Below, piece after piece: positions 54,935 through 63,464 of a stretch of 64,000 nt of DNA. Under the pieces are notes generated by a model. It saw only the letters and a list, made by a program, of their open reading frames with translations, was not told where the DNA came from and made no database searches. Numbering within the stretch: the first letter of the stretch is position 1; each line of letters begins with the position of its first letter. The translations under genes were made by a program, and so were the position numbers. The stretch is from NCEH01 sp043195095 (lineage in GTDB: Bacteria; Pseudomonadota; Alphaproteobacteria; Rhizobiales; Xanthobacteraceae), in assembly GCF_043195095.1 (NCBI RefSeq), contig NZ_JBAFWN010000014.1; one strand, 5' to 3'.

Positions 54935-57900
54935 TCAGATATAGGCCGAGCGATAAAAATCCTCGTCGTCCGCTACCCCCTCGGCCAGATGCGGTGCCAG
55001 GGGCGCTGCTTGCGCGGCGTCGGCGGCATCCAGCAAGCGCTGGCGCAGCGCCACGAGCCGCTCCACCATCTGCCGCGGCGTTTCCGAAAGGGGATATTCG
55101 AACGCGCCGGCGCTCCCCGCGATCCGTTCGGGAAAAGCGCCGAGAGGCGGCACCAGAACGGCGCGACGCGCCGCGAACGCTTCGCTCAGCGTAAAGCTAT
55201 AGGTTTCTGGCCAATGCTGCGGGAAGAAGATCAGGTGCGGATCGCACCGAGCGATCAGGCCGGGCAGGTCTTCCAGCTTGTATCGCCCGGTCTTCGTCAG
55301 ATGCCCACCCAAGCTTGAGGCCCGTGCGTCGAGCTTCGCGGGAAATGCCCCGATCACCTGCCATTCCAGCGGCGCCTTTACGGCCCGGCTGTATTCGATG
55401 CAATCCAGCAGGAAGGCTCCGCCCTTGTGCTCGGCAAGAATGCCGAGGACGGCGACCCGCAGGGGAATATCCGCCGCGATCGGCGGCATCCGCACCGGCT
55501 GCCGCCGGCGATACAGGTCGAGCTCGTGCGGCACCACCCGCAGATGGGCCCGCGGGGCATAGCGGCGGATGCGATCCGCCACGTCGCGCGACGGGCAGAT
55601 CACCCGGTCCGCGTTCTCGATCAGGCCGATGCCGTGCTCCCGCCACCGCACAATATCGCGCGAGAACGGCGGGGGCTCCTCGGCCAGGCAGGCGCGGCAG
55701 CCCTGCACGTCGGGTTCCCCGCAATAGGCGCCCGCCTGCGCCAGGTTGATGCGCGGGCAGATCAACGCATAATCGTGGATCGACAGGTCGTAGGGCAGGT
55801 TCATGAGCGCCAGGAAGGGCGCGAGCTGTTCCATGGCGGTCAGGGCGTGGTGCACATGGATGCGCCGCAGGCCGAACGCCCGCAGCAGCGGAGACACATC
55901 GCCGAGCGCGCCGACGCGCATGTCGACCCGCCGCCCGCCCTCCCCATCGGGAATGAACAAAGCCAGCCCGAGGTCGCTGCGGCCCTCGACCGGCGCGGCG
56001 ATGACCAGCGTCAGGGAGATGGCGCGTTCCGCGGTGTGCGCCATCAGGTCAGCCACCTGCTTTTCCGTGCCCCCGCCCCAGGGGTGCAGGATGTGCAGAA
56101 TCACCGGCACGCCCGACGCGCGAATGACGCTCGCCTCGGTGGCGAGGCGCATCGCGAAGGCCGGGTCCTCACGCACCCAGCAGGCCACCGCCGTTTCATA
56201 ACCGGGATGACGCGCCCGCAAGAGCTCGGCCGCATCGCGCTTGCGGGCCTGCGCGCTGTCGCCGAAGCTCACGCTGCCCGCATGATAGACGAACACGTCG
56301 CCGGCGAGCACGTGGCGCCAGGCATCCGCGCTGGCGCGGCAGCAGAAGTCGGATTCCTCGCCATAACCCTTGCCGAACGCGTCCGCGTCGAACAGGCCGA
56401 CATCGTCGAGGCAGGCGCGGCGGATGAACATGCAGAACCCGACCCCGGTCGGAATGTCCACGCAGCGGCCGGCATTGGCCGTGGCGCACGCCTTGTCCAG
56501 CTCTGCGAGCGTGCGGCCCGCCGGCAGGTCCTGCCCTTCGCCGATATCGGGATAGCTGCAGATGGTGGCATTGTTCGAGAACGGGGTGACGGTGGCGATG
56601 CCGGGATCGGCCGCGGCCTGCGCCGCCATGCGATCCACCCAGTCCCCACACACCTCGGTATCGCTGTTGAGCAGGATCACATCGCGCCGCCCCGCCGCGA
56701 CCATGCCGCGATTGGCGCTGGCGACGAAGCCCTGGTTCTGCGCGTTCACCAGCAGCTGAACATCCGGCTCGGTTTGCGCGACCTGCTGAAGATAGGCCCG
56801 CAATTCCGGATCGGGCCCGCAATCGTCGACCAGGATCAGGGGACCGAAGCTGGTATTGCGCGTCCGCGAGGCGAGCACGCTCTCGATGCAGGCACGGGTT
56901 TCCTCCAGGCCGGAATGGACCGGCATCACCACGGCCACTTCGTCCAGGGCCAGCAGGTCGAGGCCGATGGGTCGGATCGGCGAAGACGCGAACCGTGCAA
57001 GGTCGAGGGTGTTGCGCCGCGCCGCCTTCAGGAAGGTCAGCTCCTCGGCATCCACGAGCGGAGTGCCGACCCGCCCTTCCGGCCGCCCCTGAGAAAGGAA
57101 GTGCGCCAAGGGGTCCATGTCCAGGGCGGCGACATCGGGATTGGCCGTGAGATACCAGCGGGGATCGAAATCCGGGCTCGGCCGGCGCCCTTCCTTGCTG
57201 CCGTGCAGCAGATAGTGCAGCAGCGGGTTTTCGCCCAGCTTCGTCACATCCGGATATTGCGTGACGTACCAGCGGGTCTGAAACACCGGATTGGGGTCCC
57301 GCCCCGCTGCGGCGCCATGGTCCAGATAATGGGTCAAGGGGTCGATGCCGGCTGCCGCCACGTCGGGATAGCGCCGCAGGTAATAGACCGGATCGAACAG
57401 GTTCGATTGCTCGAGACGTTTGCGGTTCTTGGCCAGCACATAGGTGGCCGTCCGCACGCCGAACAATTTGGCCACCCGGCTCAGGAGCTGGCGCTGGCCA
57501 GCATAAAGCGTCCGCGCCATCTGGCGCAGCTGCCAGGGGAAGGAGCGCTGCCGCTGAATCTGCCGGAGCAATTGGCGGTCGCCCTGGAGACGCTCAAGCT
57601 CCAGGGCCGTAGTCTGCGCGGTCTGCGCGCGCAGGAGCGCGCGCAGACGTGCGGCTTCCTTGCCGAGGACATCAAGGCGCGCGCGCGCGCCTTCGCGCAC
57701 CGCGTCCATCTGCGCGGCCCCGGCGGCATCGCCCGCGTCCGCCATGTGCGACGCCCGGGGCATTCGCGCCAGCTTCAGGTCCCCGCCGAGGCGGGCGAAG
57801 GCACGCTGGATGTTCTGCCCCATGGTCTCGCCGCCCGGCGGATCGAACAGAGGACGCAAGGGCGCCGCGATCTGCGCTCCGGCGGCCAGGACGCCCAGGC

Positions 57901-58522
57901 CTTCGCCATGGGGAAAGACGAAACCGGCGGCACGCGCGCTCAGCACGCGCCACAGATCCGCGCCGCCCGGCGTGTCGAGCCCATGGACCAGGATCACCGC
58001 GCCTGGGGAGAGGCGTTCAAGCCAGGCGTCCAGCACCTCCCCCGAGAGCGCACCGGGGGGAACGGCGTCAAAACAGAGCAGGTCGATGCTGCCGCACGCG
58101 AACTCCTTGTAAGCGGTCGCAGCTGGTGCGAGCACGGCTTCGGAGGCCCGGATATCGTCGCGATTGAAGGCGGCGCCGAAGGCCGGCGACGGATCCCCCG
58201 AAGCGGCGACGTCCCAGCCCGAAACCGCGACGCAGCGGGTGGCCAGTTCGAGACGGGCCGCCATCTGGAGAAAACACAGGTGCGGATTGGGGGTGCGCGC
58301 GCCGAGCGAGACCGCGAGACGCGGCCGCAGGACGTCCACCAGCCAGAAGCCGAAGGAAAAATGTTCGACGAAGACCGCGGGCAAGGCGACCCGCGTGGGC
58401 TCGAAAAACGCTGGCGTCGTCAGGGTTATCCCCAAAGACAACGAAGAGCCGATCATACCCGTCTCCGATCCCGCCCACGCCCCCTCGCGCAGACGGTCAA
58501 GCTTATGCGTCGCTTTATGCAT
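54935..58522 (-). CDS. Multidomain glycosyltransferase: methyltransferase-like, YPDV repeats, GT2 and GT-B
   Basis: 1195 residues with four parts. Residues 45-215 resemble a class-I methyltransferase (VEHFSFGFWLVDVLRPRLAVSLG; DLLCFDAVPPG...SPGAVILVHGLD). A coiled coil follows at about 275-325. Residues 375-485 hold three repeats of the form FDPxYYLxxYPDVAAxGxDPLTHYLxHGxxxGR. Residues 528-770 are a GT2 domain (VAVVMPVHSGLEETRACIE; ILVDDCG; LLNSDTEV; GYGEESDFCCRA). Residues 806-1190 are GT-B-like (VILHILHPWGGGTEKQV; VICPSRDVADRI; LRVAVLGILAEHKG; ETYSFTLSEAFAARRAVLVP). It probably adds two different sugars to a surface glycan. An alternative start is the ATG at 58456. Confidence 0.85.
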   Translation of the reverse strand: MHKATHKLDRLREGAWAGSETGMIGSSLSLGITLTTPAFFEPTRVALPAVFVEHFSFGFWLVDVLRPRLAVSLGARTPNPHLCFLQMAARLELATRCVAVSGWDVAASGDPSPAFGAAFNRDDIRASEAVLAPAATAYKEFACGSIDLLCFDAVPPGALSGEVLDAWLERLSPGAVILVHGLDTPGGADLWRVLSARAAGFVFPHGEGLGVLAAGAQIAAPLRPLFDPPGGETMGQNIQRAFARLGGDLKLARMPRASHMADAGDAAGAAQMDAVREGARARLDVLGKEAARLRALLRAQTAQTTALELERLQGDRQLLRQIQRQRSFPWQLRQMARTLYAGQRQLLSRVAKLFGVRTATYVLAKNRKRLEQSNLFDPVYYLRRYPDVAAAGIDPLTHYLDHGAAAGRDPNPVFQTRWYVTQYPDVTKLGENPLLHYLLHGSKEGRRPSPDFDPRWYLTANPDVAALDMDPLAHFLSQGRPEGRVGTPLVDAEELTFLKAARRNTLDLARFASSPIRPIGLDLLALDEVAVVMPVHSGLEETRACIESVLASRTRNTSFGPLILVDDCGPDPELRAYLQQVAQTEPDVQLLVNAQNQGFVASANRGMVAAGRRDVILLNSDTEVCGDWVDRMAAQAAADPGIATVTPFSNNATICSYPDIGEGQDLPAGRTLAELDKACATANAGRCVDIPTGVGFCMFIRRACLDDVGLFDADAFGKGYGEESDFCCRASADAWRHVLAGDVFVYHAGSVSFGDSAQARKRDAAELLRARHPGYETAVACWVREDPAFAMRLATEASVIRASGVPVILHILHPWGGGTEKQVADLMAHTAERAISLTLVIAAPVEGRSDLGLALFIPDGEGGRRVDMRVGALGDVSPLLRAFGLRRIHVHHALTAMEQLAPFLALMNLPYDLSIHDYALICPRINLAQAGAYCGEPDVQGCRACLAEEPPPFSRDIVRWREHGIGLIENADRVICPSRDVADRIRRYAPRAHLRVVPHELDLYRRRQPVRMPPIAADIPLRVAVLGILAEHKGGAFLLDCIEYSRAVKAPLEWQVIGAFPAKLDARASSLGGHLTKTGRYKLEDLPGLIARCDPHLIFFPQHWPETYSFTLSEAFAARRAVLVPPLGAFPERIAGSAGAFEYPLSETPRQMVERLVALRQRLLDAADAAQAAPLAPHLAEGVADDEDFYRSAYI

Positions 58523-59449
58523 TTTCAGCCCGCATGCGAAGCGCGGCCGGCCGTGGCAAGCGCCGGCCGTCGCTCCCCGCAGCGCGACGCGAGGGGACAG
58601 CTTATGACGCCAAGACTATGCGGAGAATAAATCATTTGCGGGCCGGAGACGCCATTTTTGTACTTCTACGGAAATCCGAAAAGCGCACTCTTCTCACGCC
58701 AACTCTGCTTCCCCACCATCTTGCCACTCAAAACCATGTTACCTCTTGCGATCCAGCATCGAAATCGACAGGTCCACGGTTCTTATTCTAAATTATCCAG
58801 ACAGCTACAAAGGACGCAGATATAACATTAATCTAATACTGGATATGAAATAAAACCATCATATTTCTTGTTACACAACATGCTTTCTAAGGAAATTTGT
58901 TTCAAATATTTTACAATTGTATCTGATTTTCCATTCGTCACACGCCTAGGTTGCTCATGTTTATCCTGAAACAAACTCAAGCTTCTGCTTTTTTGCAATC
59001 TGTCTGGAGACCGTGACACCCTGATTACGAAAATGGAGGTATGATACGATTGTTGTGTGCGCCTGACCGCCCTCCGCACAGGTCGGAATCGGGCAAGCGG
59101 AACCTGCAGCCGCCTCCGGAAAACGCCGGACAGCGATGGTACCGCCAGGAAGCGCTCAGGGACAAGGGTTCTGCCCCACCGCGCGGGCGCGACGCGGCGG
59201 GCGGTGCGACAGCACCTCCGCGTGCGCGGACACCCGGCGGGCAGCAAGGCCGCGTCATCAGGGCACCTCGGCGGCCCCGCGCCGCGGCAGGGCCACCCCG
59301 GGCCGCACCGGGAGGAGGTGAGACGCGCGCCGCAAGCCCCACACCCGCGAAAAGAGGCATCCGGTCCCTCGCGGCCGCACCGCGAGGGGCTCAGTCACTC
59401 CCGCCCATGGGAAACGCGCGCGATCCCCGTCATGCCCCGCTGAAACGTC
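58523..59449. other. 927-base intergenic region of mixed base composition
   Basis: No gene is supported. The part at about 58620-59050 is strikingly AT-rich for this genome and may contain the promoter of the large glycosyltransferase gene. From 59060 to 59440 the sequence is very GC-rich, with open frames on both strands of Pro/Arg/Gly-rich, non-coding character. No tRNA, terminator or transposase remnant was recognised. Confidence 0.5.
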
Positions 59450-60196
59450 CTAGTCGGTCATCTTCGCGATCATCGCGTCCGACAGCTCGAAATTGGCCGT
59501 GACGCTCTGGACGTCGTCGTTGTCCTCGAGCGAATCCACCAGCCGCAGAAGCTTTTCGGCGGTCTCGTCGTCCACCGCGATATTGTTCTGCGGGCGCCAC
59601 ACGAGACCCGCCTTGCGCGGCTCGCCGAACTTCAGTTCAAGCTGGCGCTGGACCTCGTTGAGATTTTCCACCGCGCAGATCACCTCATGCCCATGCTCGG
59701 AGGAGGCGACATCGTCCGCGCCTGCGTCGATGGCCGCTTCCAGCATGGCGTCGGCACTGGCCTTGGCGGGGTCGAACTCGATCAGCCCGACCCGGTCGAA
59801 CATGAACGAGACCGCGCCGGTTTCCGCGAGGTTTCCGCCCGACTTGGTGAAATAAGAGCGTACCTCGCCCGCCGTGCGGTTGCGATTATCGGTCAGCGTC
59901 TCGACGATCACCGCGACACCGCCGGGGCCGTAGCCCTCGTAGCGGATCTCTTCGTAATTCTCGCTGTCGGCGCCGCCGGCCTTCTTGATGGCGCGCTCGA
60001 TATTGTCCTTGGGCATGTTTTCCGCGCGGGCGGCGAGAATCGCGGCGCGCAAGCGGGCATTCATGTTGGGGTCGGGCAGGCCCATCTTGGCCGACACGGT
60101 GATTTCGCGCGCCAGCTTGGAGAACAGCTTGGAGCGCACCGCGTCCTGCTTGCCCTTGCGGTGCATGATGTTCTTGAACTGTGAATGTCCGGCCAT
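59450..60196 (-). CDS. yebC: YebC/PmpR-family regulator
   Basis: 248 residues of the TACO1/YebC family, reported as transcriptional regulators and, more recently, as factors that help ribosomes at polyproline stretches. The start MAGHSQFKNIMHRKGKQDAVRSKLFSKLAREI is diagnostic. The middle (NIERAIKKAGGADSENYEEIRYEGYGPGGVAVIVETLTDNRNRTAGEVR) is strongly conserved. Length is normal. In many relatives it sits next to ruvC; here about 8 kb of other genes lie between. Confidence 0.97.
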   Translation of the reverse strand: MAGHSQFKNIMHRKGKQDAVRSKLFSKLAREITVSAKMGLPDPNMNARLRAAILAARAENMPKDNIERAIKKAGGADSENYEEIRYEGYGPGGVAVIVETLTDNRNRTAGEVRSYFTKSGGNLAETGAVSFMFDRVGLIEFDPAKASADAMLEAAIDAGADDVASSEHGHEVICAVENLNEVQRQLELKFGEPRKAGLVWRPQNNIAVDDETAEKLLRLVDSLEDNDDVQSVTANFELSDAMIAKMTD

Positions 60197-60338
60197 GACC
60201 GCCTCCGATTTGCGTTGGAGCCTCGGCTCCGCGCGCCATCTGGCGGCGCCGCACGAGCCGGGCCTTCTTGTATGAAGCCGGCCTTATAGGTCGGCCAATG
60301 GGCGAAGGGCAAGGAAGCCCCTCAAGGATTCCGCTTCG

Positions 60339-61163
60339 TCAGTTTTCCCAGAAGCCCGGCCGGGCCTCCTCAAGCACCCCGCCGAGCCGCACCGCCGCGA
60401 CTTTCACGGCAAGCCCGGTGCGGTCGTCGCTCTCCACCGCCAGGCCCGAAAGGCTGGCCGGGCCGGAGGCCGGCTCGAACCGGCCGGAGCCGATCTTGCG
60501 CGTGAAGCGCCGCAAGGGCTCCTCCTTCTCCATGCCTATCACCCCGTCATAGGCCCCGCACATGCCAACATCGGTGCAGAACGCCGTGCCGCCGGAAAGG
60601 ATACGGTGATCTGCGGTCGGCACATGGGTGTGGGTGCCGACCACCAGGGTGGCGCGACCGTCGCAATAATGGCCGAAGGCCTGTTTCTCGCTGGTGGTCT
60701 CCGCGTGGAAGTCGATCACCGCCGCATCCACCATATGGCCGAGTTCCGCCCCTTCCAGCACCCGGTCGAGGGCGGCGAAAGGGTCGTCCATGGGATCCAT
60801 GAAGGTGCGGCCCATGATGTTGGCCACCAGCACGCGGGCGCCGTTCTTGGCTTCCACCAGAATGGCGCCGCGCCCCGGCGTGCCGGCCGGATAATTGGCC
60901 GGGCGCACCAGCCGGTCCACCCGCTCGATGAACACCAGGGCCTCGCGCTGGTCGAAGGCGTGGTTGCCCAGCGTGACGGCATCCGCCCCGGCGGCGCGAA
61001 AATCCTCATAGATGGATTCGGTGATGCCGAAGCCGCCGGCGGCATTCTCGCCATTCACCACCACGAGGTCCAATTGCCATTGGGCGATCAGGCCCGGCAG
61101 GCGGGAGGTCAGGGCCTCGCGGCCGGGCCGGCCCACCACATCGCCCAGGAACAGAATACGCAT
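60339..61163 (-). CDS. YmdB-like metallophosphoesterase (TIGR00282 family)
   Basis: 274 residues. Binuclear-metal phosphoesterase motifs are MRILFLGDVVGRPGREAL (first Asp), VVNGENAAGGFG (Asn), VTLGNHAFDQRE (Asn/His), DFHAETTSEKQAFGHYCDGRATLVVGTHTHVPTADHRIL (His cluster), and TAFCTDVGMCGAYDGVIGM. B. subtilis YmdB hydrolyses cyclic dinucleotides, and similar activity is possible here. It is followed by yebC and lies nine bases after fau. Confidence 0.95.
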   Translation of the reverse strand: MRILFLGDVVGRPGREALTSRLPGLIAQWQLDLVVVNGENAAGGFGITESIYEDFRAAGADAVTLGNHAFDQREALVFIERVDRLVRPANYPAGTPGRGAILVEAKNGARVLVANIMGRTFMDPMDDPFAALDRVLEGAELGHMVDAAVIDFHAETTSEKQAFGHYCDGRATLVVGTHTHVPTADHRILSGGTAFCTDVGMCGAYDGVIGMEKEEPLRRFTRKIGSGRFEPASGPASLSGLAVESDDRTGLAVKVAAVRLGGVLEEARPGFWEN

Positions 61164-61172
61164 ATCAGCCGC

Positions 61173-61841
61173 TCAACCGCCGCAGAGAAAAACCCCCGCC
61201 TCCGTTATCATCCCGTCCACCCGTTCGTCATGGGGCTCTTCGGGCACCTGGGGCACTTCCTGGCAGGAAAACGCATAGCCGAAGGCCCGCACCGGGCCAC
61301 GCGCGCGCAATCCGGCGAGGGTGCGGTCGTAATGGCCCGCGCCATAGCCGATGCGGAAGCCGCGGGCATCGAACGCCGCGAGCGGTACGACGAGCACTTG
61401 CGGCACCACCTCCGGCGCGTCGGGTGAAGGGGTGGGAATGCGATAGGCGCCCGCGAGATCGAGCACGTCGCCCGCCTGCCAGCGGCGGAACAACAAAGGT
61501 TCGTCCCGGCTCAGCACCACGGGCAGGGCGACGATCGCCCCCGCATCCCACAGCAAGGCGGCAAGCGGGGCGGTGTCGATTTCATCGCGGAACGGCGCGA
61601 ACAGCGCCACCGAATGGCCGCGCACATCCTCAAGCAGCGACATAGCGTGGAGCGCGGCGCGCTGGGAGGCGTGGGACCGCTCCTCTTCGCCCATGGCGGC
61701 GCGCCGGGCGAGCGCGGACCGGCGCAAGGCCACCTTTTTTTCCCGCCGCGCGGTCGCTTCGCGTTGCGACGCGGGGTCGTCCGCGCCGAGGGCAGTTGTA
61801 CCGAGAGCGGAAGATCGGGAAGCGGAAGGCGAAAAAGTCAT
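61173..61841 (-). CDS. fau: 5-formyltetrahydrofolate cyclo-ligase
   Basis: 222 residues. It converts 5-formyltetrahydrofolate to 5,10-methenyltetrahydrofolate using ATP. Motifs are KKVALRRSALARRAAM (N-terminal basic helix), VALFAPFRDEIDTAPL, LPVVLSRDEPLLFRRW, and the C-terminal signature VPLAAFDARGFRIGYGAGHYDRTLA. The first 30 residues or so are a variable extension. It lies directly downstream of 6S RNA, the linkage seen in many Proteobacteria. Confidence 0.95.
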   Translation of the reverse strand: MTFSPSASRSSALGTTALGADDPASQREATARREKKVALRRSALARRAAMGEEERSHASQRAALHAMSLLEDVRGHSVALFAPFRDEIDTAPLAALLWDAGAIVALPVVLSRDEPLLFRRWQAGDVLDLAGAYRIPTPSPDAPEVVPQVLVVPLAAFDARGFRIGYGAGHYDRTLAGLRARGPVRAFGYAFSCQEVPQVPEEPHDERVDGMITEAGVFLCGG

Positions 61842-61857
61842 GTGCGGAGCCGCAAAA

Positions 61858-62003
61858 GCCGTCGGAGGTCGATCCCGGGAAACCTACAGCGTAGGTGGGC
61901 GCCGTATGGCCAAGCCCACGGGCAAGGTCAGGTACAGCTCCCTTAAGGATCGATAAGGCCCCGGGGAATGTTCTCCTAACGAACCCCACAGCCCCGCCGA
62001 TTG
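61858..62003 (-). ncRNA. ssrS: 6S RNA
   Basis: The segment lies between zapA and fau on their strand, the conserved site of 6S RNA in Proteobacteria. A closing stem pairs TCGGcGGG near 62000 with CCTCCGA near 61862. Read 5' to 3' on the minus strand, it carries GGTTCG, then a long central region with imperfect pairing (CCCCGGGGCCTT...AAGGGAGCTG), then GGCGCCCACCTACG and GTAGG as a 3' hairpin, and ends near a TTTT. About 146 nt is close to the usual length. 6S RNA mimics an open promoter and binds the housekeeping RNA polymerase. Ends are estimated. Confidence 0.75.
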
Positions 62004-62106
62004 AATGTAGGCCCGCCGCGGCCCGGACGCCAGAGGCGGTTTGAAATTTACCCAGGTAACAAAATCGCGCGCAGCCCGAACCGGATGCGCCGGTGCGGAT
62101 CAGGAT

Positions 62107-62571
62107 GGATCGACCTTCAGCGACGGGATGCATTCGTCGAGACGGCTGACGGCACATGGACGCGAAGGTCCGTCTTTCACCGACCGTCATGGCCGGGCCT
62201 GTCCCGGCCATCCGCGCCGGGCCGCCGCACGGACCTTGAAAAGTCGGCGCCAGCGGTGCCGCGTGGATGCACCGGACGAGCCCGTGCATGACGATGCTCT
62301 GCTGCAACGGCCTCAACCATGACTGTCGATCGGCCCTGCCACGGATCGACCTTCAGCGGCGGGATGCATTCGTCGAAGCGCCTCAAGGCACAGGCGCGCG
62401 AAGGTCCGTCTTTCACCAGCCGTCATGGCCGGGCCTGTCCCGGCCATCCGCGCCGGGCCGCCCGCACGGACCTTGAAAAGTCGGCGCCAGCGGTGCCGCG
62501 TGGATGCACCGGACCAGCCCGTGCATGACGATGCTCTGCTGCAACGGCGTCAAGCCATGACTGTCGATCGG
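62107..62571. repeat. 236-bp tandem duplication carrying a palindromic repetitive element
   Basis: Two near-identical units, 62107-62333 and 62343-62571, start at GGATCGACCTTCAGCG and end at GACTGTCGATCGG, with a period of 236 bases. Each contains the palindrome ATGGCCGGG-N5-CCCGGCCAT (62185-62213 and 62421-62449). Elements of this type (GTCATGGCCGGGC...CCCGGCCATCC) are common intergenic repeats in Rhizobiales. The units separate zapA from 6S RNA. Open frames through them are not genes. Confidence 0.9.
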
Positions 62572-62573
62572 TT

Positions 62574-62957
62574 CTAGCCCATGCCGACATTGGCGGTGGG
62601 CGCCGGGCCCACCTCGCGGGCGAGCTTTTCCAGGCGCTCGGCCACCTCGTCGATGGAGCGGGCGACGGCTTCCTCGCTGGCTTCCATGCGGGCGAGCGCG
62701 GAGGCGCGGGCATCGCGCTGGCCCTCGATGTCGCTTTCCAGCGCGCGGATGCGGTTGCGCGCCTCGGCCAGTTCGTCGGCAATGGTGACGGCGGCCATGA
62801 CGGTGAGCCGCTGGTCGCCGATCTCGCCGAAGGCGGTGCGCAACTGGGCGATGCGGCTGTCGATGTCGCGCGCGAGGCGGATGAGATGCTCTTCCTGTCC
62901 CTCGTCGCAGGCCATGCGATAATAGCGGCCGGCGATGGTGACGCTGACTTGCGCCAT
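62574..62957 (-). CDS. zapA: Cell-division protein ZapA
   Basis: 127 residues of the ZapA family, which bundles FtsZ filaments. The N-terminal domain reads MAQVSVTIAGRYYRMACDEGQEEHLIRLARDIDSRI, with GDQRLTVMAAVTIADEL, then a C-terminal coiled coil (ALESDIEGQRDARASAL; AERLEKLAREV). It lies one base downstream of the DUF4164 gene stop, so the two are coupled. 6S RNA and fau lie downstream. Confidence 0.94.
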   Translation of the reverse strand: MAQVSVTIAGRYYRMACDEGQEEHLIRLARDIDSRIAQLRTAFGEIGDQRLTVMAAVTIADELAEARNRIRALESDIEGQRDARASALARMEASEEAVARSIDEVAERLEKLAREVGPAPTANVGMG

Positions 62958-62958
62958 A

Positions 62959-63261
62959 TTATCCGCCGTGGGTCGCGAGCACGTCGCGGATCGTGCTCAT
63001 GGCCACATCCAGCCGCCGCGTGACTTCCTGCGCCACCTCGCCCAGCTCCGCCACCTTCTCGCGCGCGCCGTCCAGCTCCTCGGCGAGGCGGGCGCGGTCG
63101 TTGCCCATGGCATGAAGCTGCGCCAGCAAGGCCTGCTGGTGGCGATCGGCATCGCGCCGCCGCTCCAGAGCGTCGGTCAAGGCATCGAGCGCGGCGTTGA
63201 GGCGCTGCGTTGCCGTTTCGATGGGTCCAGTTTCGGCCGGGCGTTGCTTCAAGGCATACAT
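62959..63261 (-). CDS. DUF4164-like coiled-coil protein
   Basis: 100 residues, almost entirely helical: NAALDALTDALERRRDADRHQQALLAQLHAMGNDRARLAEELDGAREKVAELGEVAQEVTRRLDVAMSTIRDVL. Short coiled-coil proteins of this kind precede zapA in many Rhizobiales and may act in division. The ATG at 63261 is chosen; the open frame extends far upstream but overlaps the divergent secreted-protein gene and looks non-coding there. Confidence 0.82.
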   Translation of the reverse strand: MYALKQRPAETGPIETATQRLNAALDALTDALERRRDADRHQQALLAQLHAMGNDRARLAEELDGAREKVAELGEVAQEVTRRLDVAMSTIRDVLATHGG

Positions 63262-63464
63262 GAAATTCGAGTGTAGCTGAGTCGGAGCGAAAACAGAGCC
63301 GTCTTGCCACTTGTCAACGGGAATTAGGGCGAGCAAGAGACCGCTGGCCGGCCGGAGGGGCGAAACCCGCCGCGCACCGGACCGCAATGAAGCAGGACGC
63401 GATGGGTGGGGACGCGATGGGTAAAACGGGAAATGGCGGAGCGCGGGGCGCCGCCGCGCTGTGC

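Noticed and set aside
59041..59502. A 153-codon plus-strand frame upstream of yebC
   Set aside because: Pro/Arg/Gly/Ala composition typical of random GC-rich sequence. It also overlaps the yebC 3' end.
62107..62571. CRISPR array
   Set aside because: Only two long near-identical units in direct tandem, with no short repeats or unique spacers and no cas genes.
62423..63310. A 295-codon minus-strand frame across the repeat, zapA and the DUF4164 gene
   Set aside because: It is out of frame with ZapA and runs through an intergenic repeat; ZapA and DUF4164-like products explain the region.
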